A DNA stretch of 64,000 bases from Rhodopseudomonas sp. BR0M22 (GCF_010907035.1 NZ_QUMK01000001.1:97064-161063), one strand, 5' to 3'. Counted from the stretch's first letter, positions 18,187 to 29,190 are shown. Notes: a model not told the origin generated them from the sequence alone. Numbers and translations: made by a program.

Positions 18187-19752
18187 TTACGCGACGCCGC
18201 GGTTGCGGCCTTCCCAATATGGGGCACGCAGCACCTTGCGATCGATCTTGCCGAGCCCCGTGACCGGGATCTCTTCGACGAAATCGATCGACTTCGGCGA
18301 CCATGGCGCGCCGCGCTTGTCTTTGACGTGCGCCTGCAGCTCGGCGGCATCGTTGTTGGCGCCCGGCTTCAGCACGACGAAGGCCTTGACCGCTTCGCCC
18401 CATTTGTCGTCGGGCACGCCGATCACGGCGGCCGATGCGACCGCATGATGCGCCATCAGCGCGTCCTCGACCTCGCGCGGGTAGATGTTGAAGCCGCCGG
18501 AGATGATCATGTCCTTGGTGCGGTCGACGATATAGAGATAGCCGTCGGCATCCTTCACCGCCACGTCGCCGGTGTGCAGCCAGCCGCCGCGGAACGCTTC
18601 CGCCGTCGCTTCGGGCCGCTTCCAATAGCCGTCCATCACCAGCGTACCGCGCACGCAGATTTCCCCGGGCTCGCCGGGGGCGACTTCGCGCATCTCGGAA
18701 TCGAACAGCTTGACGTCGAGCAGCGGGCTGGGCCGGCCGCATGAGCCGAGCCGGCCAGGCTTGGTATCGTCGTGGTCGACCTTGCGCATCGTGGTGATGC
18801 ACTGCGGCGCTTCGGTCTGGCCGTAGAGCTGCACGAAGACATTGCCGAAGATCTTGATGCCTTCGCGCAGACGATCCGGCGACATCGGGGCGGCGCCGTA
18901 GACGATCATGTCGAGCGACGACAGATCGTGACGCGCCCTCACCTGCGGTGCATCGATCAGCGCATAGATCAGCGTCGGCACCAGAAATACCGCGGTGATC
19001 TTGTCCTCGGCGATCACCCGGCAATACGACTCGACTTCGAAGCCCTGCACCAGCCGCGTGAAGCCGCCCCGCATCATCACCGGATACACGGTGACGCCGG
19101 CGGCGTGGCTGATCGGTGTCGCGGCCAGATAACGAATGTCGGAAGGCCAGTCCCAATCCGAATACAGGATCACCGCCATCGTGGTCAGCGCGCGATGTGG
19201 GATCATCACGCCCTTGGAGCGGCCCGTGGTGCCGCCGGTGTAAGCCAGCCACGCGATATCGGAGGTCGCACTGTCGTCGACCAGCGGGGCCGGCTGAACC
19301 GCTGCGAAGCCATCGAGCAGATCGCGGGCGCCGTTCACCGGTCCGAACGACAACTGATGCTTCAGGCCGGGCACGCGGGCGCGGATCGCCTCGCCGCGCG
19401 CGGCAAACTTGCCGCTCTCGACGATCAACGCGTCGATCTCGGCGTCCTCGATGATGAAGGCGTGGTCGTCCTCGGCCGCCATCGGGTGCAACGGCGTGTA
19501 GCGCACTCCCATCACGGTCGCGGCGCAGATCGCCGCCCATGACTCGGCGCGGTTCGACGACAGGATCGCCAGCGCGCTGCCTTTGGCGAGGCCGCAATCG
19601 CGAAACAGCGTGATGAAGCGGCCGATTGCGTCGCCGAGCTCGCGATAGCTCCAGCGAATGCTGCCGTCGGCGATCGCGGGCCGGTCGCCGTAGCGCGCGA
19701 TCGCATTGAGGATCAGGCTGCCGCCTGTGCCGGCGGAATGAAGCTGCTCCAT
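18187..19752 (-). CDS. AMP-forming acyl-CoA synthetase
   Basis: 521 residues from the ATG at 19752, preceded by GAGAGGGAG. Family motifs are intact: the P-loop-like YTGGTTGRSKGVMIPHRA, the LYGQTEAPQCI adenine-binding motif, and the hinge/A5-A8 region GDVAVKDADGYLYIVDRTKDMIISGGFNIYPREVE. The C-terminal catalytic lysine is in GLGKIDRKVLR. It activates a carboxylic acid to its CoA thioester through an acyl-AMP. The substrate (fatty or aromatic acid) cannot be told from sequence. The upstream DUF6163-like gene is in the same direction with a 77-bp gap. Confidence 0.93.
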   Translation of the reverse strand: MEQLHSAGTGGSLILNAIARYGDRPAIADGSIRWSYRELGDAIGRFITLFRDCGLAKGSALAILSSNRAESWAAICAATVMGVRYTPLHPMAAEDDHAFIIEDAEIDALIVESGKFAARGEAIRARVPGLKHQLSFGPVNGARDLLDGFAAVQPAPLVDDSATSDIAWLAYTGGTTGRSKGVMIPHRALTTMAVILYSDWDWPSDIRYLAATPISHAAGVTVYPVMMRGGFTRLVQGFEVESYCRVIAEDKITAVFLVPTLIYALIDAPQVRARHDLSSLDMIVYGAAPMSPDRLREGIKIFGNVFVQLYGQTEAPQCITTMRKVDHDDTKPGRLGSCGRPSPLLDVKLFDSEMREVAPGEPGEICVRGTLVMDGYWKRPEATAEAFRGGWLHTGDVAVKDADGYLYIVDRTKDMIISGGFNIYPREVEDALMAHHAVASAAVIGVPDDKWGEAVKAFVVLKPGANNDAAELQAHVKDKRGAPWSPKSIDFVEEIPVTGLGKIDRKVLRAPYWEGRNRGVA

Positions 19753-19829
19753 GGTGTCTCCCTCTCTTTTCATTATTGATTGTTGATATGGCGCCGCCTT
19801 GCGTGATGCGGCAGCGCTCGTCGCCCGCG

Positions 19830-20294
19830 CTATGGCGGCCGTTCGCGCGCCGCCATCCAGGCGAGCGCCAGATAGGCCGCCAGCAGCAGCGCTTCGCCGA
19901 GCACCACCAGCAGGCTGCCGCCGTAGATCGACGGGAACATCAGTTCGATCACCGCCATCGACACCACGGTCGTCAGCCACACGACGGCGCCCCACGGCGT
20001 TGCGAGCCACAGTCCGACCGCGGCGACCAGCTCGATCACGGCGAAATAGACGGTCGCGGTCTGCCAGGCCATGGTCTGGACTTCGAACGCGTCGTCTTCA
20101 CCGCCGACAAAGCCGGTGATCTGTGCCCAATGGTAGAGTCCCTTGACGACCGACAGCACGGCCATCACCCGCAGAAACAGCACCAGGCGCCGGGTCCAGT
20201 CGTTGTCGTGGTTGTCCGGCCGCTCCGGCGAAATCGCCGCGACCGAAATCGCCTGATCTCGTGGCGGCTGTTCGCGTGATGGAAGTTCGGACAT
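19830..20294 (-). CDS. Membrane protein, DUF6163-like
   Basis: 154 residues. After a polar N-terminal 30 residues there are four hydrophobic segments: LVLFLRVMAVLSVVKGLYHW, VYFAVIELVAAVGLWLA, AVVWLTTVVSMAVIELM and SLLVVLGEALLLAAYLALAW. The size and layout match small alphaproteobacterial membrane proteins now labelled DUF6163, often encoded next to hemB. The function is unknown. It is divergent from hemB with about 190 bp between them. Confidence 0.75.
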   Translation of the reverse strand: MSELPSREQPPRDQAISVAAISPERPDNHDNDWTRRLVLFLRVMAVLSVVKGLYHWAQITGFVGGEDDAFEVQTMAWQTATVYFAVIELVAAVGLWLATPWGAVVWLTTVVSMAVIELMFPSIYGGSLLVVLGEALLLAAYLALAWMAARERPP

Positions 20295-20425
20295 GCGGCT
20301 CGGCTACCGGAAGGGTGGTGGTGCGGTGCGGTCTGGGTGCGAGTCTTGGCCCGCCGGGCCAGCAAAATCAATCGGCTGTGATCGCGGCGGAACCTTTTGA
20401 TTGCGCCAAATCAACAGTGCGGTGA

Positions 20426-21541
<1,116 letters not shown>

Positions 21542-21707
21542 GCCTGCGGCACTCTCCCGCCTCGCTCCGCCAGGGTGATTCGTCAGCTCTCTGGCGAAGC
21601 GATGGACAGCTTGTAATGTCGCGGCAGCCTTGCAAGGCCGCCGAACCGTCGCCATGTCGAGCCGGACGATCGCTCCGGTTCGGGAGCGTGCAACGGGGAG
21701 CAGGCTG

Positions 21708-22235
21708 ATGGCTGACTATGGCGGGAGTGGCTGGCGCGGCGGCGAGGTTCGTGCCGCGGCGTTCGATCCCTGGCTCAATCCGGAACTGTTTCAGGGCGTG
21801 CTGACCAAGCGCGTGTTCGCGTTCCTGATCGATCTCGTCGTGCTCACCGTACCGGTCGTGGTGGTGACGGTGTTCATCGCGATGTTCGGTCTGGTGACGC
21901 TCGGCCTCGGCTGGACGCTGTTCTGGCTGGTGTCGCCAATGTCGGTGATTTGGGCACTGGTGTACTACGGCGCCTCGCTCGGCGGTCCGCACTCGGCGAC
22001 GATCGGCATGCGGACCATGGGCCTCGAGCTGACCACCTGGACCGGCGAGCCCGGCTACTTCGTGCTGGGCGCGGCGCACGCGTTCCTGTTCTGGCTGTCG
22101 CTGTCGATGCTGACGCCGCTGGTGCTGCTGGTCGGACTGTTCAATGCGCGCCGCCGGCTGCTCCACGACATCGTGCTCGGAACTGTGATTATCAACAGCA
22201 CCGTGCCCGCCTCTCAGCCGGCGCGATCCTACTAA
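21708..22235 (+). CDS. RDD-family membrane protein
   Basis: 175 residues from the ATG at 21708 (GGGGAGCAGG site). The RDD signature is in LTKRVFAFLIDLVVL, followed by hydrophobic helices and the second conserved part ATIGMRTMGLELTTW and RRRLLHDIVLGTVII. RDD proteins are small inner-membrane proteins of poorly defined function, some linked to transport. It lies between hemB and bpt, all rightward. Confidence 0.9.
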   Translation: MADYGGSGWRGGEVRAAAFDPWLNPELFQGVLTKRVFAFLIDLVVLTVPVVVVTVFIAMFGLVTLGLGWTLFWLVSPMSVIWALVYYGASLGGPHSATIGMRTMGLELTTWTGEPGYFVLGAAHAFLFWLSLSMLTPLVLLVGLFNARRRLLHDIVLGTVIINSTVPASQPARSY

Positions 22236-22303
22236 GGGCGAAAGCGATTGACCGGAGGCGGACGTAAGGCGATGCTGGTCACGTTGGAGGCCGACGACCC
22301 GAC

Positions 22304-23080
22304 GTGACCCAGCACTCGCGCGACACACCGCAATTCTACCTGACGGCCCCCTCGCCGTGCCCGTATCTGCCGGGCCGGCACGAGCGCAAGGTGTTCACCC
22401 ATCTGGTCGGCAACAAGGCCGGCGAGCTGAACGATCTGCTGACCCATGGCGGCTTCCGCCGCAGCCAGTCGATCGCCTACCGCCCGGCCTGCGACCAGTG
22501 CCGCGCCTGTGTCTCGGTGCGGGTGATCGCCAACGAGTTCAAGCCGTCGCGCAACCAGCGCAAGCTGCTGGCCCGCAACGCCGACATCGTCGGCGAGCAG
22601 CGCAATCCGGTGCCGACTTCCGAGCAGTATTCGGTGTTCCGCGCCTATCTGGACCAGCGCCATCGTCACGGCGGCATGGCGGACATGACGGTGCTCGACT
22701 ACGCGATGATGGTCGAGGACAGCCACGTCCAGACCCGGCTGATCGAGTATCGCAAGCGCACCCCGGACACCGGCGTGACCGGCCGCGGCGGCGAGCTGAT
22801 CGCTGCGGCGCTGACCGACGTGCTCGGAGACGGGCTGTCGATGGTGTACTCATTCTACGAGCCGAACGAACAGCACCGTTCGCTCGGCACCTTCATGATC
22901 CTCGATCACATCGCCCGCGCCCGGCGACTCGGCCTGCCCTACGTCTATCTCGGCTATTGGATCGAAGGCTCCAAGAAGATGGACTATAAGGGCCGCTACC
23001 TTCCGCAGCAGCGGCTGGCGCCGAGCGGCTGGCTGCGCATCGACGCTTCCGGCGAGATGCAGCCCGAACCGCAGGACTAG
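22304..23080 (+). CDS. bpt: Aspartate/glutamate leucyltransferase (bacterial N-end rule)
   Basis: It transfers Leu from Leu-tRNA to N-terminal Asp/Glu of proteins, marking them for ClpS/ClpAP. 258 residues; the likely start is GTG at 22304. The N-terminal ATE domain contains [16 protein letters not shown] and the [12 protein letters not shown] cysteine set. The C-terminal acyltransferase half has [27 protein letters not shown] and [22 protein letters not shown]. Full length. Older annotations call it arginyl-tRNA-protein transferase. Confidence 0.96.
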   Translation: MTQHSRDTPQFYLTAPSPCPYLPGRHERKVFTHLVGNKAGELNDLLTHGGFRRSQSIAYRPACDQCRACVSVRVIANEFKPSRNQRKLLARNADIVGEQRNPVPTSEQYSVFRAYLDQRHRHGGMADMTVLDYAMMVEDSHVQTRLIEYRKRTPDTGVTGRGGELIAAALTDVLGDGLSMVYSFYEPNEQHRSLGTFMILDHIARARRLGLPYVYLGYWIEGSKKMDYKGRYLPQQRLAPSGWLRIDASGEMQPEPQD

Positions 23081-23171
23081 ATGCGGTCTCTCGACACGCT
23101 GGCGCTCGGTCCATCACGCCCTCTCCGCTCCACCAGGCGAGCCAATGGGGCCGCAGAAACGCGCGCCCGCA

Positions 23172-24074
23172 TCATGACCGCTGCCCCGCATTCGCTTCGA
23201 CCTCAGCGGGAATGATCTCGACCGTGGCCGTCATTCCCGCCGCCAGCTCGACGCCTGAAGGCACGCGATCGAGATGGATGCGGACCGGTATGCGCTGGGC
23301 TAGTCGCACCCAGGAGAACGTTGCCGCCACATTCGGCAACCCGAAACGACCGGGTGTTTCGTTGCTGTTCTCGATGCCTCGACCGATGCTCTCGACATGG
23401 CCAGCCACCGGCTGATCGAAACCCATCAGCTTGACCCGCGCCGGTGCCCCCACACGAATTTGCTGCAGCTTCGTCTCTTCGAAATAGCCGGTGATCCAGA
23501 AACTCGCTCCATCGAGGATCGCGACATTGGTGGTGCCGGCCGTCGCATAGTCGCCGGGCCGCAGCTTCAGATTGGTGACATAGCCATCGACGGGGGAGCG
23601 AATGACCGAGCGTGCAAGATTGAGTTTGGCCAGCTCGCGTGTCGCTATCGCTGCCTGATAGGCCGCAGTCGCCATGGCGGCTGCGCCGCTCGATTGCTGG
23701 AGCGCTTCCTGTGAGACCACATCGTTGAGTTTGAGTTGCTGCTTACGCTGGGCAGTGGCTTGCCGCACCAGCATATCCTGATACTTCGCTTCGACGTCAG
23801 CCTCTGCCAGCGCTACGGCCAGCCGAAGCCGCTCCGGATCGATCTCATAAAGAACGTCGCCACGTTTCACATACTGATTATCGGCGATCGGGACGGTGCG
23901 GATCGTTCCGGAGACTTCCGGCGCGATCTGCACCACATCCACGCTCACCCTTCCGTCGCGCGTCCAGGGCGTTCGTTCGTAATGGCTCCAAGCCTGGAGT
24001 GCGACGAATCCGGAAACAACGAAGACGCAGAGTGTCAGAGAATAGTGCCCGAGCAACGATACAAGCGATTTCAC
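23172..24074 (-). CDS. HlyD-family efflux periplasmic adaptor (AaeA/EmrA-like)
   Basis: 300 residues starting at a GTG (24074) that overlaps the DUF1656 stop as GTGA. An N-terminal anchor helix (LLGHYSLTLCVFVVSGFVAL) is followed by a biotinyl-lipoyl-like half (VQIAPEVSGTIRTVPIADNQYVKRGDVLYEID). A helical hairpin (EAKYQDMLVRQATAQRKQQLKLNDVV) leads to the second lipoyl half (SPVDGYVTNLKLRPGDYATAG) and a beta barrel. It would bridge the FUSC inner-membrane pump to an outer-membrane channel encoded elsewhere. It is the last gene of the efflux operon. Confidence 0.93.
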   Translation of the reverse strand: MKSLVSLLGHYSLTLCVFVVSGFVALQAWSHYERTPWTRDGRVSVDVVQIAPEVSGTIRTVPIADNQYVKRGDVLYEIDPERLRLAVALAEADVEAKYQDMLVRQATAQRKQQLKLNDVVSQEALQQSSGAAAMATAAYQAAIATRELAKLNLARSVIRSPVDGYVTNLKLRPGDYATAGTTNVAILDGASFWITGYFEETKLQQIRVGAPARVKLMGFDQPVAGHVESIGRGIENSNETPGRFGLPNVAATFSWVRLAQRIPVRIHLDRVPSGVELAAGMTATVEIIPAEVEANAGQRS

Positions 24075-24286
24075 AACGGCAGTCCGATCACTGGCAGGTG
24101 CTGCATGAGCAGACCGCAAACGATGACAAAGATGGCGATTTCCGCGAGCGGCCGATAGGCGAACAGGCGGGAGACGCCGATCTCGCTGCAAACGCGCATC
24201 GTCGCTATCGTGGCGATCAACGCAACGAACGCAATCGCAACCAGACCGGGGATGAAGACGCCTCCGATATTCAAGTCAGCGAGCAT
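24071..24286 (-). CDS. DUF1656 small membrane protein (AaeX-like)
   Basis: 71 residues from the ATG at 24286 (GGAGACC upstream). There are two membrane helices: VFIPGLVAIAFVALIATIATM and LAEIAIFVIVCGLLMQ. DUF1656 proteins nearly always sit between FUSC pumps and HlyD adaptors (AaeX in E. coli). The start overlaps the end of the FUSC gene and its stop overlaps the adaptor start, so the three are translationally coupled. Confidence 0.92.
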   Translation of the reverse strand: MLADLNIGGVFIPGLVAIAFVALIATIATMRVCSEIGVSRLFAYRPLAEIAIFVIVCGLLMQHLPVIGLPL

Positions 24287-26393
24287 GAGCGAGGTCTCCT
24301 TTTCTTGCTGCTCCACTTGCGCCGAGCGCGAAACGCAGATCGACCAGCAGATCGACGATCCGAGGCCGGCCTTTCAATGAGCTGTGCTCGATCATGACCA
24401 TCAGCCGCTCGATGCGCGGATCGAGATCGATGAGGTCGGCTGACGTTGCCGGGCTCCCGCCGCGAAACGTCCCGGCAATCCCGGTCAGAAGGCTTTCTAT
24501 TTCAGCGCGGGCCTCGCCTTTGACCTGCGGGATCATCTTGCGAAGCTGACCAGCGACATGGCCAATACGAAGCAGGCGGAGCGTATCGTCGAGGACGTCT
24601 GGATGGGCTTTCCCGGCCGCGCGCAGCCTCGGCAGCAGCAGCGCCGTCCGGTCGATCATCAGACTTGTCCAACGCGCCTCGTTCGGTGCGCCGCCAAGCG
24701 CGCGGCGGCCGACATCGCGCCGGCTGAGGTGAAGCAATCGTTTGATTGCAACGTCGACCGGTACGGTCTGGAAGATCGACATGCTGACCGCTCCAAATCC
24801 AACCGCAACGAAAAGCGCGATCGTCATATTGAGGGAGGCGGCGAAATCACCGGTGTAGCTGGTGCCCAACCCGGAAAGGATCGGAATTGTCAGAGTAATG
24901 CCCATCGCCATGAAGGCCGTTGGCACGCGCGCTTGGAGCGAGCCAGCGAACAGGAACGCCGGAGCAAGGACCGCGACAAGCACTGCAAAGCTGGTCACAT
25001 GGGGAAGGATGACGAAGCTGTAGCAGAGGCTGATCAGCACGCCGAAGATCGAGCCGACGATGTACTTCACGACAAACGGCACAGGCGTGTCGACGTTTCC
25101 GAACAAGGTGCAGCATACGCCGAGAATCGAGACCGCCGTTTCGCCGTCCGGCCACGCCGACCATATCCAGAACGCGCAGCCACTGAGGATGCCGACCATC
25201 GCGCCGAGCGCTGCGCGGGCCGCCATCCATGGATCACGGTGATAGACGTACCCCTTTGCCAGCTCGGGGCCGTAGAGCGTCGCTGCTTTTCGTGTCCGGC
25301 TGGTCATGTTCCGACCGAGCTTGTCGCAGTCGTTCAGCAGGCCAATCATTTCCGCCAGATGGCCGGCAAGGTTGGCACCTACCCTATCGGCAGGCATCGT
25401 CGCGTCGGTGCCTAAATGTTTCTGAATCGATCGTGCACGCCCGATCAGTCGGGCAGCCTCCGCATGGCGACCAGCCGGCTCATCGACTGCGATCCAGCCC
25501 TCCACATCAGCGGCCAGTGCGCTGAGTTCAGCAAGATTCGCTGCGCGCGCGATGTCGAGAGAACGTACTCGCTCCTCGATCTCGGCCGTGAGCGGGAGAA
25601 GCCGAGCCAGCCGATCATGGATAAGCTGCAGTGTCTCGCGACGCGGCCTTGCAGATGCGGAATCGTATGGAAGATGTGTCGCCAGCCCCTGAAGCATCAG
25701 AAGGTCGACAGCAAGCTGTTCGCGCCGTTGGCGGTTCTGTTCCGACGATCCGGTCAGCGCGGCCTCCGCAAGCCGGCGAGCGTCCTGCAGCATGGCCGAA
25801 AGCTTGCCGGTGAACTGCCCCGTCATCGGCTTCGGCCAGACGTATCGATGGATCAAAACCGCGCAGAGAATGCCGATGCAGATCTCCTGGACACGCAGGG
25901 ATGCGGTGTCGAAGGCGGCGCCGGGTTCGAGCACGCTCGGAAAGCCGATCAGGCTCGTCGTGTAGCCTGCAAGGACAAAAGCGTAGGCTCGTGGCGTGCG
26001 ATCAAGCAGCGAGAGAAACAGGCAACGGCCGATCCAGCCGGCAAGGATCAGGCAGCACACGGCCGGATCGTTCACGAAATTCGGAACGATCGCGACGGTG
26101 GCGATTGCCCCGACGAACGTCCCGGCGAACCGATACACGCCGCGGCTGAGTGAGGCTCCCGCAGATGTCTGGGAGACGATGTAGACCGTCACGATGGCCC
26201 AAAACGGCTTGGGCAACCCGATCCGCAGCGAAATGTAATAGGCCAGCATCGCCGCGGCGAAACTCTTCGCCGAAAACAGGATCGCATCGGCGTCTTCCTT
26301 CCTGGCAGGCTGGCGGAGGAAGTTCGTCAGCGCCTGCCGCACTGCGGGGCAGGTCTGGGGCAAACGGGTCCGTCTCAACTGGATGTCGCTCAT
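24276..26393 (-). CDS. FUSC-family efflux pump (AaeB/fusaric acid resistance type)
   Basis: 705 residues with the two-block architecture of the FUSC family. An N-terminal cluster of membrane helices (about 45-165) precedes a long soluble helical region (170-360), then a second helix cluster (about 375-520) and a C-terminal soluble domain. KSFAAAMLAYYISLRIGLPKPFWAIVTVYIVSQ is the diagnostic FUSC opening. Relatives export aromatic acids, for example p-hydroxybenzoate by AaeB and fusaric acid by FusB. In a bacterium that degrades aromatics an aromatic substrate is plausible but unproven. It is first in the operon and divergent from an AraC regulator. Confidence 0.93.
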   Translation of the reverse strand: MSDIQLRRTRLPQTCPAVRQALTNFLRQPARKEDADAILFSAKSFAAAMLAYYISLRIGLPKPFWAIVTVYIVSQTSAGASLSRGVYRFAGTFVGAIATVAIVPNFVNDPAVCCLILAGWIGRCLFLSLLDRTPRAYAFVLAGYTTSLIGFPSVLEPGAAFDTASLRVQEICIGILCAVLIHRYVWPKPMTGQFTGKLSAMLQDARRLAEAALTGSSEQNRQRREQLAVDLLMLQGLATHLPYDSASARPRRETLQLIHDRLARLLPLTAEIEERVRSLDIARAANLAELSALAADVEGWIAVDEPAGRHAEAARLIGRARSIQKHLGTDATMPADRVGANLAGHLAEMIGLLNDCDKLGRNMTSRTRKAATLYGPELAKGYVYHRDPWMAARAALGAMVGILSGCAFWIWSAWPDGETAVSILGVCCTLFGNVDTPVPFVVKYIVGSIFGVLISLCYSFVILPHVTSFAVLVAVLAPAFLFAGSLQARVPTAFMAMGITLTIPILSGLGTSYTGDFAASLNMTIALFVAVGFGAVSMSIFQTVPVDVAIKRLLHLSRRDVGRRALGGAPNEARWTSLMIDRTALLLPRLRAAGKAHPDVLDDTLRLLRIGHVAGQLRKMIPQVKGEARAEIESLLTGIAGTFRGGSPATSADLIDLDPRIERLMVMIEHSSLKGRPRIVDLLVDLRFALGASGAARKGDLAHAR

Positions 26394-26443
26394 GACGCCA
26401 GTTGTGACCGATTTGCAGAAACGAATAAATTCGCTATTACGAC

Positions 26444-27292
26444 ATGAAATCCCTGAAAACGGCCATTCGCATGCCCATCGAATCTGTCGTTTCGGTTTTC
26501 GACCCCGACCTGACGCGTCTGCCTGCAGTCGCCCACAGGCTGCATTTCTCGGACCATGAGTCGGAAGTGCCGTTGCATGTGCACCGGAAGGGGCAGCTCA
26601 TCCTGGCGCTGCGCGGAGCCGTCACCTGCACGGCAGGCAACGAGATCTGGATCGTCCCGCCCAATTGCGGGGTATGGATTCCTGGCGGCGTGCCTCACAG
26701 CGCCCGCGCGACCGCCAATGCCCAGCTCAACTACCTGTTCGTCGAGCCGGAAGCCGCGAACCTGCCCCGCTCCAGTTGCACGCTTGCGATTTCTCCGCTG
26801 ATCCGAGAAATGGTCGAGCGTCTGGCCGATGAGCGCGCGGACTATCACGCAGACAGCCATGCGGCCCGAATGGCGCGCGTGCTGCTGGACGAACTCGCGG
26901 AGATGCCGCGAGAGCGGTTCAACCTGCCAATTTCCAGCCATCCGAAGATCCGGGCCATCGCCGACGCTCTGACGGCCGAGCCGTCCGACCGCAGAACCTT
27001 GAGCGATTGGGCAAAGACTGTCGCGATGAGTGAAAGATCGTTGGCGCGGCTGCTGATCCGCGAGACGGGACTGACGTTCGGACGCTGGCGCCAGCAGCTC
27101 CACCTCGTCGTCGCCCTCCGGGAGCTTGCGAGCGGTGAAGCGGTGCAGAATGTTGCGGCTGAACTCGGCTACGAGTCAGTGAATGCCTTCATCACCATGT
27201 TCAAGAAGGCGCTGGGAAGCACTCCCGCTCAGTACTTCGCGCAACGTCACCCGCCCGCCAAGGCGGGATCAAACGAGCCGAGCCGCGTTTGA
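26444..27292 (+). CDS. AraC-family transcriptional regulator
   Basis: 282 residues. The N-terminal cupin sensor domain (PLHVHRKGQLILALRGAVTC, GVWIPGGVPHSA) is followed by two helix-turn-helices (LSDWAKTVAMSERSLARLLIRETGLTFGRWRQQ and VQNVAAELGYESVNAFITMFKKALGSTPAQYF). It is divergent from the FUSC operon with only 50 bp between the start codons, so it most likely controls that operon. The cupin layout resembles the YdeC/NimR type. The ligand is unknown. Confidence 0.94.
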   Translation: MKSLKTAIRMPIESVVSVFDPDLTRLPAVAHRLHFSDHESEVPLHVHRKGQLILALRGAVTCTAGNEIWIVPPNCGVWIPGGVPHSARATANAQLNYLFVEPEAANLPRSSCTLAISPLIREMVERLADERADYHADSHAARMARVLLDELAEMPRERFNLPISSHPKIRAIADALTAEPSDRRTLSDWAKTVAMSERSLARLLIRETGLTFGRWRQQLHLVVALRELASGEAVQNVAAELGYESVNAFITMFKKALGSTPAQYFAQRHPPAKAGSNEPSRV

Positions 27293-27352
27293 CAAGTGCC
27301 GGTCCTAGTCGTCGACCAGCGGCCCCCGGCGCGGGGACTTCAGGTCTACGCA

Positions 27353-28726
27353 CTACCCGCCGGTCGCGTAGTCGAACACCAGCTTGATGTTCAGCACGAC
27401 GATGATCGCGGCGATCACCGACGCGCTCGCGGTGAGCCAGCGCGGCGCGACGAACTCGCCCATCTTGGCGCGGCTGGCGGTGAACATCACCAGTGGCACG
27501 ACGGCAAAGGGTAGCTGCAGGCTGAGCACCACCTGACTGAGAATCAGAAGCTGCCCGGTGCCCTTCTCGCCGGCAATGATCGTGACGACGACCGCGGGTA
27601 CGATTGCGATCAGCCGCGTCACCATTCGCCGCAGCCACGGCTTGATCCGGATCTGGATGAAGCCTTCCATCACGATCTGGCCGGCGAGTGTCGCGGTGAT
27701 CGTCGAGTTCAGGCCGCAGGCGAGCAGCGCGATGCCGAACAGCGTCGGCGCCAGCGTCGAGCCGAGCAGCGGCGCCAGGAAGGCGTGCGCCTGGTCGAGT
27801 TCGGCGACGTCGGTCTGGCCGGCGTGGTGGAAGGTCGCCGCCGCCAGGATCAAGATCGAAGCGTTGATGGTCAACGCGAAGGTCAGCGCGATCGTCGAGT
27901 CGAAGGTGGCGAGTTTGATCGCCTCGTGCTTCTCGGCTGGGCTGCGGCCGAAGCCGCGCGTCTGCACCAAGCCCGAGTGCAGGTAGAGATTGTGCGGCAT
28001 CACCGTGGCGCCGAGGATACCGAGCGCCAGATACAGCATGCCGGGCTCGGTCAGCACGCGCGTGGTCGGCGCGAAGCCACGGATCACCGCGCCCCAATCC
28101 GGGTCGGCCATCGCGATCTGGATTGCGAAGCATGCCGCGATCACGCCGAGCAGCGCCACCACGAAGGCTTCGATCCAACGGAAGCCGAACGCCTGCAGCG
28201 CCAGCACCAGGAACACGTCGGCTGCGGTGATCAGCACGCCGATCTCGAGTGGAATCCCGAACAGCAGATTGAGCCCGATCGCGGTGCCGATGACCTCTGC
28301 GAGGTCGGTCGCGGTGATGGCGATCTCGGCCGACAGCCACAGCGGCCACGACACCCATTTGGGATAGGCGTCGCGGCAGGCTTGGGCGAGATCTCTGCCA
28401 GCCCCGACCCCGAGCCGTGTGCACAGCGATTGCAGCACCACGGCCATGATGTTGGAGACCAGCGCGACCGTGAGCAGCGCGTAGCCGTATTTCGATCCGC
28501 CGGCGAGCGAAGTCGCCCAGTTGCCGGGATCCATGTAGCCGACAGCGACCAGATAGCCCGGCCCCAGAAACGCGAGCAGCTTGCGCCAGAACGGACCCTT
28601 GGCGCGGACCGGGACCGAGCCGAACATGCCGGCCAGCGACGGCTCGCCCGGCGACAGACGCCACCCCGTGGTTTGCTCCGGTGTCGGCGCTGGATCTGGG
28701 GTCATCTGCGGCGTTTTTGCATCCAT
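27353..28726 (-). CDS. mntH: Nramp-family Mn2+/Fe2+ transporter
   Basis: 457 residues with 11 hydrophobic segments. The metal-binding DPGN in the first helix is D66-N69 ([15 protein letters not shown]). MPHNLYLHS, the helix 6 metal-site region, is also present. It imports Mn2+ (and Fe2+) with protons across the inner membrane. The first 45 residues are a polar extension typical of rhizobial homologues. A paired TTGCAA motif 30 bp upstream suggests Fur-family (Mur) control. Confidence 0.95.
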   Translation of the reverse strand: MDAKTPQMTPDPAPTPEQTTGWRLSPGEPSLAGMFGSVPVRAKGPFWRKLLAFLGPGYLVAVGYMDPGNWATSLAGGSKYGYALLTVALVSNIMAVVLQSLCTRLGVGAGRDLAQACRDAYPKWVSWPLWLSAEIAITATDLAEVIGTAIGLNLLFGIPLEIGVLITAADVFLVLALQAFGFRWIEAFVVALLGVIAACFAIQIAMADPDWGAVIRGFAPTTRVLTEPGMLYLALGILGATVMPHNLYLHSGLVQTRGFGRSPAEKHEAIKLATFDSTIALTFALTINASILILAAATFHHAGQTDVAELDQAHAFLAPLLGSTLAPTLFGIALLACGLNSTITATLAGQIVMEGFIQIRIKPWLRRMVTRLIAIVPAVVVTIIAGEKGTGQLLILSQVVLSLQLPFAVVPLVMFTASRAKMGEFVAPRWLTASASVIAAIIVVLNIKLVFDYATGG

Positions 28727-28755
28727 CGCATCATATTGCAGGCCCGCAGCGCTTC

Positions 28756-28772
28756 TTGCAAGTCATTTGCAA
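28756..28772 (-). promoter_or_regulatory. Candidate Mur-type operator upstream of mntH
   Basis: TTGCAA occurs twice, separated by 5 bp, 30-46 bp upstream of the mntH ATG. TTGCAA is itself palindromic. TGCAA-rich sites are known for Mur, the Mn-responsive Fur of rhizobia, at mnt promoters. The position fits repression, but I have not matched it to a defined consensus. Confidence 0.45.
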
Positions 28773-28981
28773 TAGCAAGAAGGTAGCCAAGCACTGATCG
28801 ATAACGATTTTTGCGGTCAAGGAGCCTCCAGCCGGCCGAGTCGCGGGCACTTGCTGAGACTGCCACAAAAGACGCCATTGGTCATTGATCAGGCTTCGTT
28901 TGGTACGCTGTGTTGCAGTCCAGCCCCACCACGCCGCCATTTCCCACTTGCGTTCGCCGGCAAATGGCGCAAAACGCCGCC

Positions 28982-29179
28982 ATGTCAAACCAAGCGCCAG
29001 AACGGATGTCTTTCAGCGGCTTGCTGCATTGGGCCACAAAGCCTCCGCAAGCCTATCTCGTGTACGCGATCTGCGTCGTGCTGGTCGGAGGCGTGTCGTT
29101 TTACGTCGGCACCTTCAAGCCGAAGCACATCCCGGGGATGCCCCCTGCCCCGGCGGCCACCGCACCGCAAAGCAAATAG
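28982..29179 (+). CDS. Small single-pass membrane protein
   Basis: 65 residues from the ATG at 28982; a start at 28964 is also possible. One membrane helix (AYLVYAICVVLVGGVSFYVGTF) sits in the middle, with a Pro/Ala-rich tail (GMPPAPAATAPQSK) outside. No family was recognised. It is convergent with the antiporter gene, 11 bp from its stop, and divergent from mntH. No strong ribosome binding site is visible. Confidence 0.55.
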   Translation: MSNQAPERMSFSGLLHWATKPPQAYLVYAICVVLVGGVSFYVGTFKPKHIPGMPPAPAATAPQSK

Positions 29180-29190
29180 CCTGTCCTGCC

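Noticed and set aside
20397..20414. TTGATT-N6-AATCAA inverted repeat upstream of hemB, resembling an FNR/FixK box.
   Set aside because: FNR/FixK boxes have TTGAT-N4-ATCAA; here the TTGAT and ATCAA halves are 8 bp apart, so the spacing is wrong.
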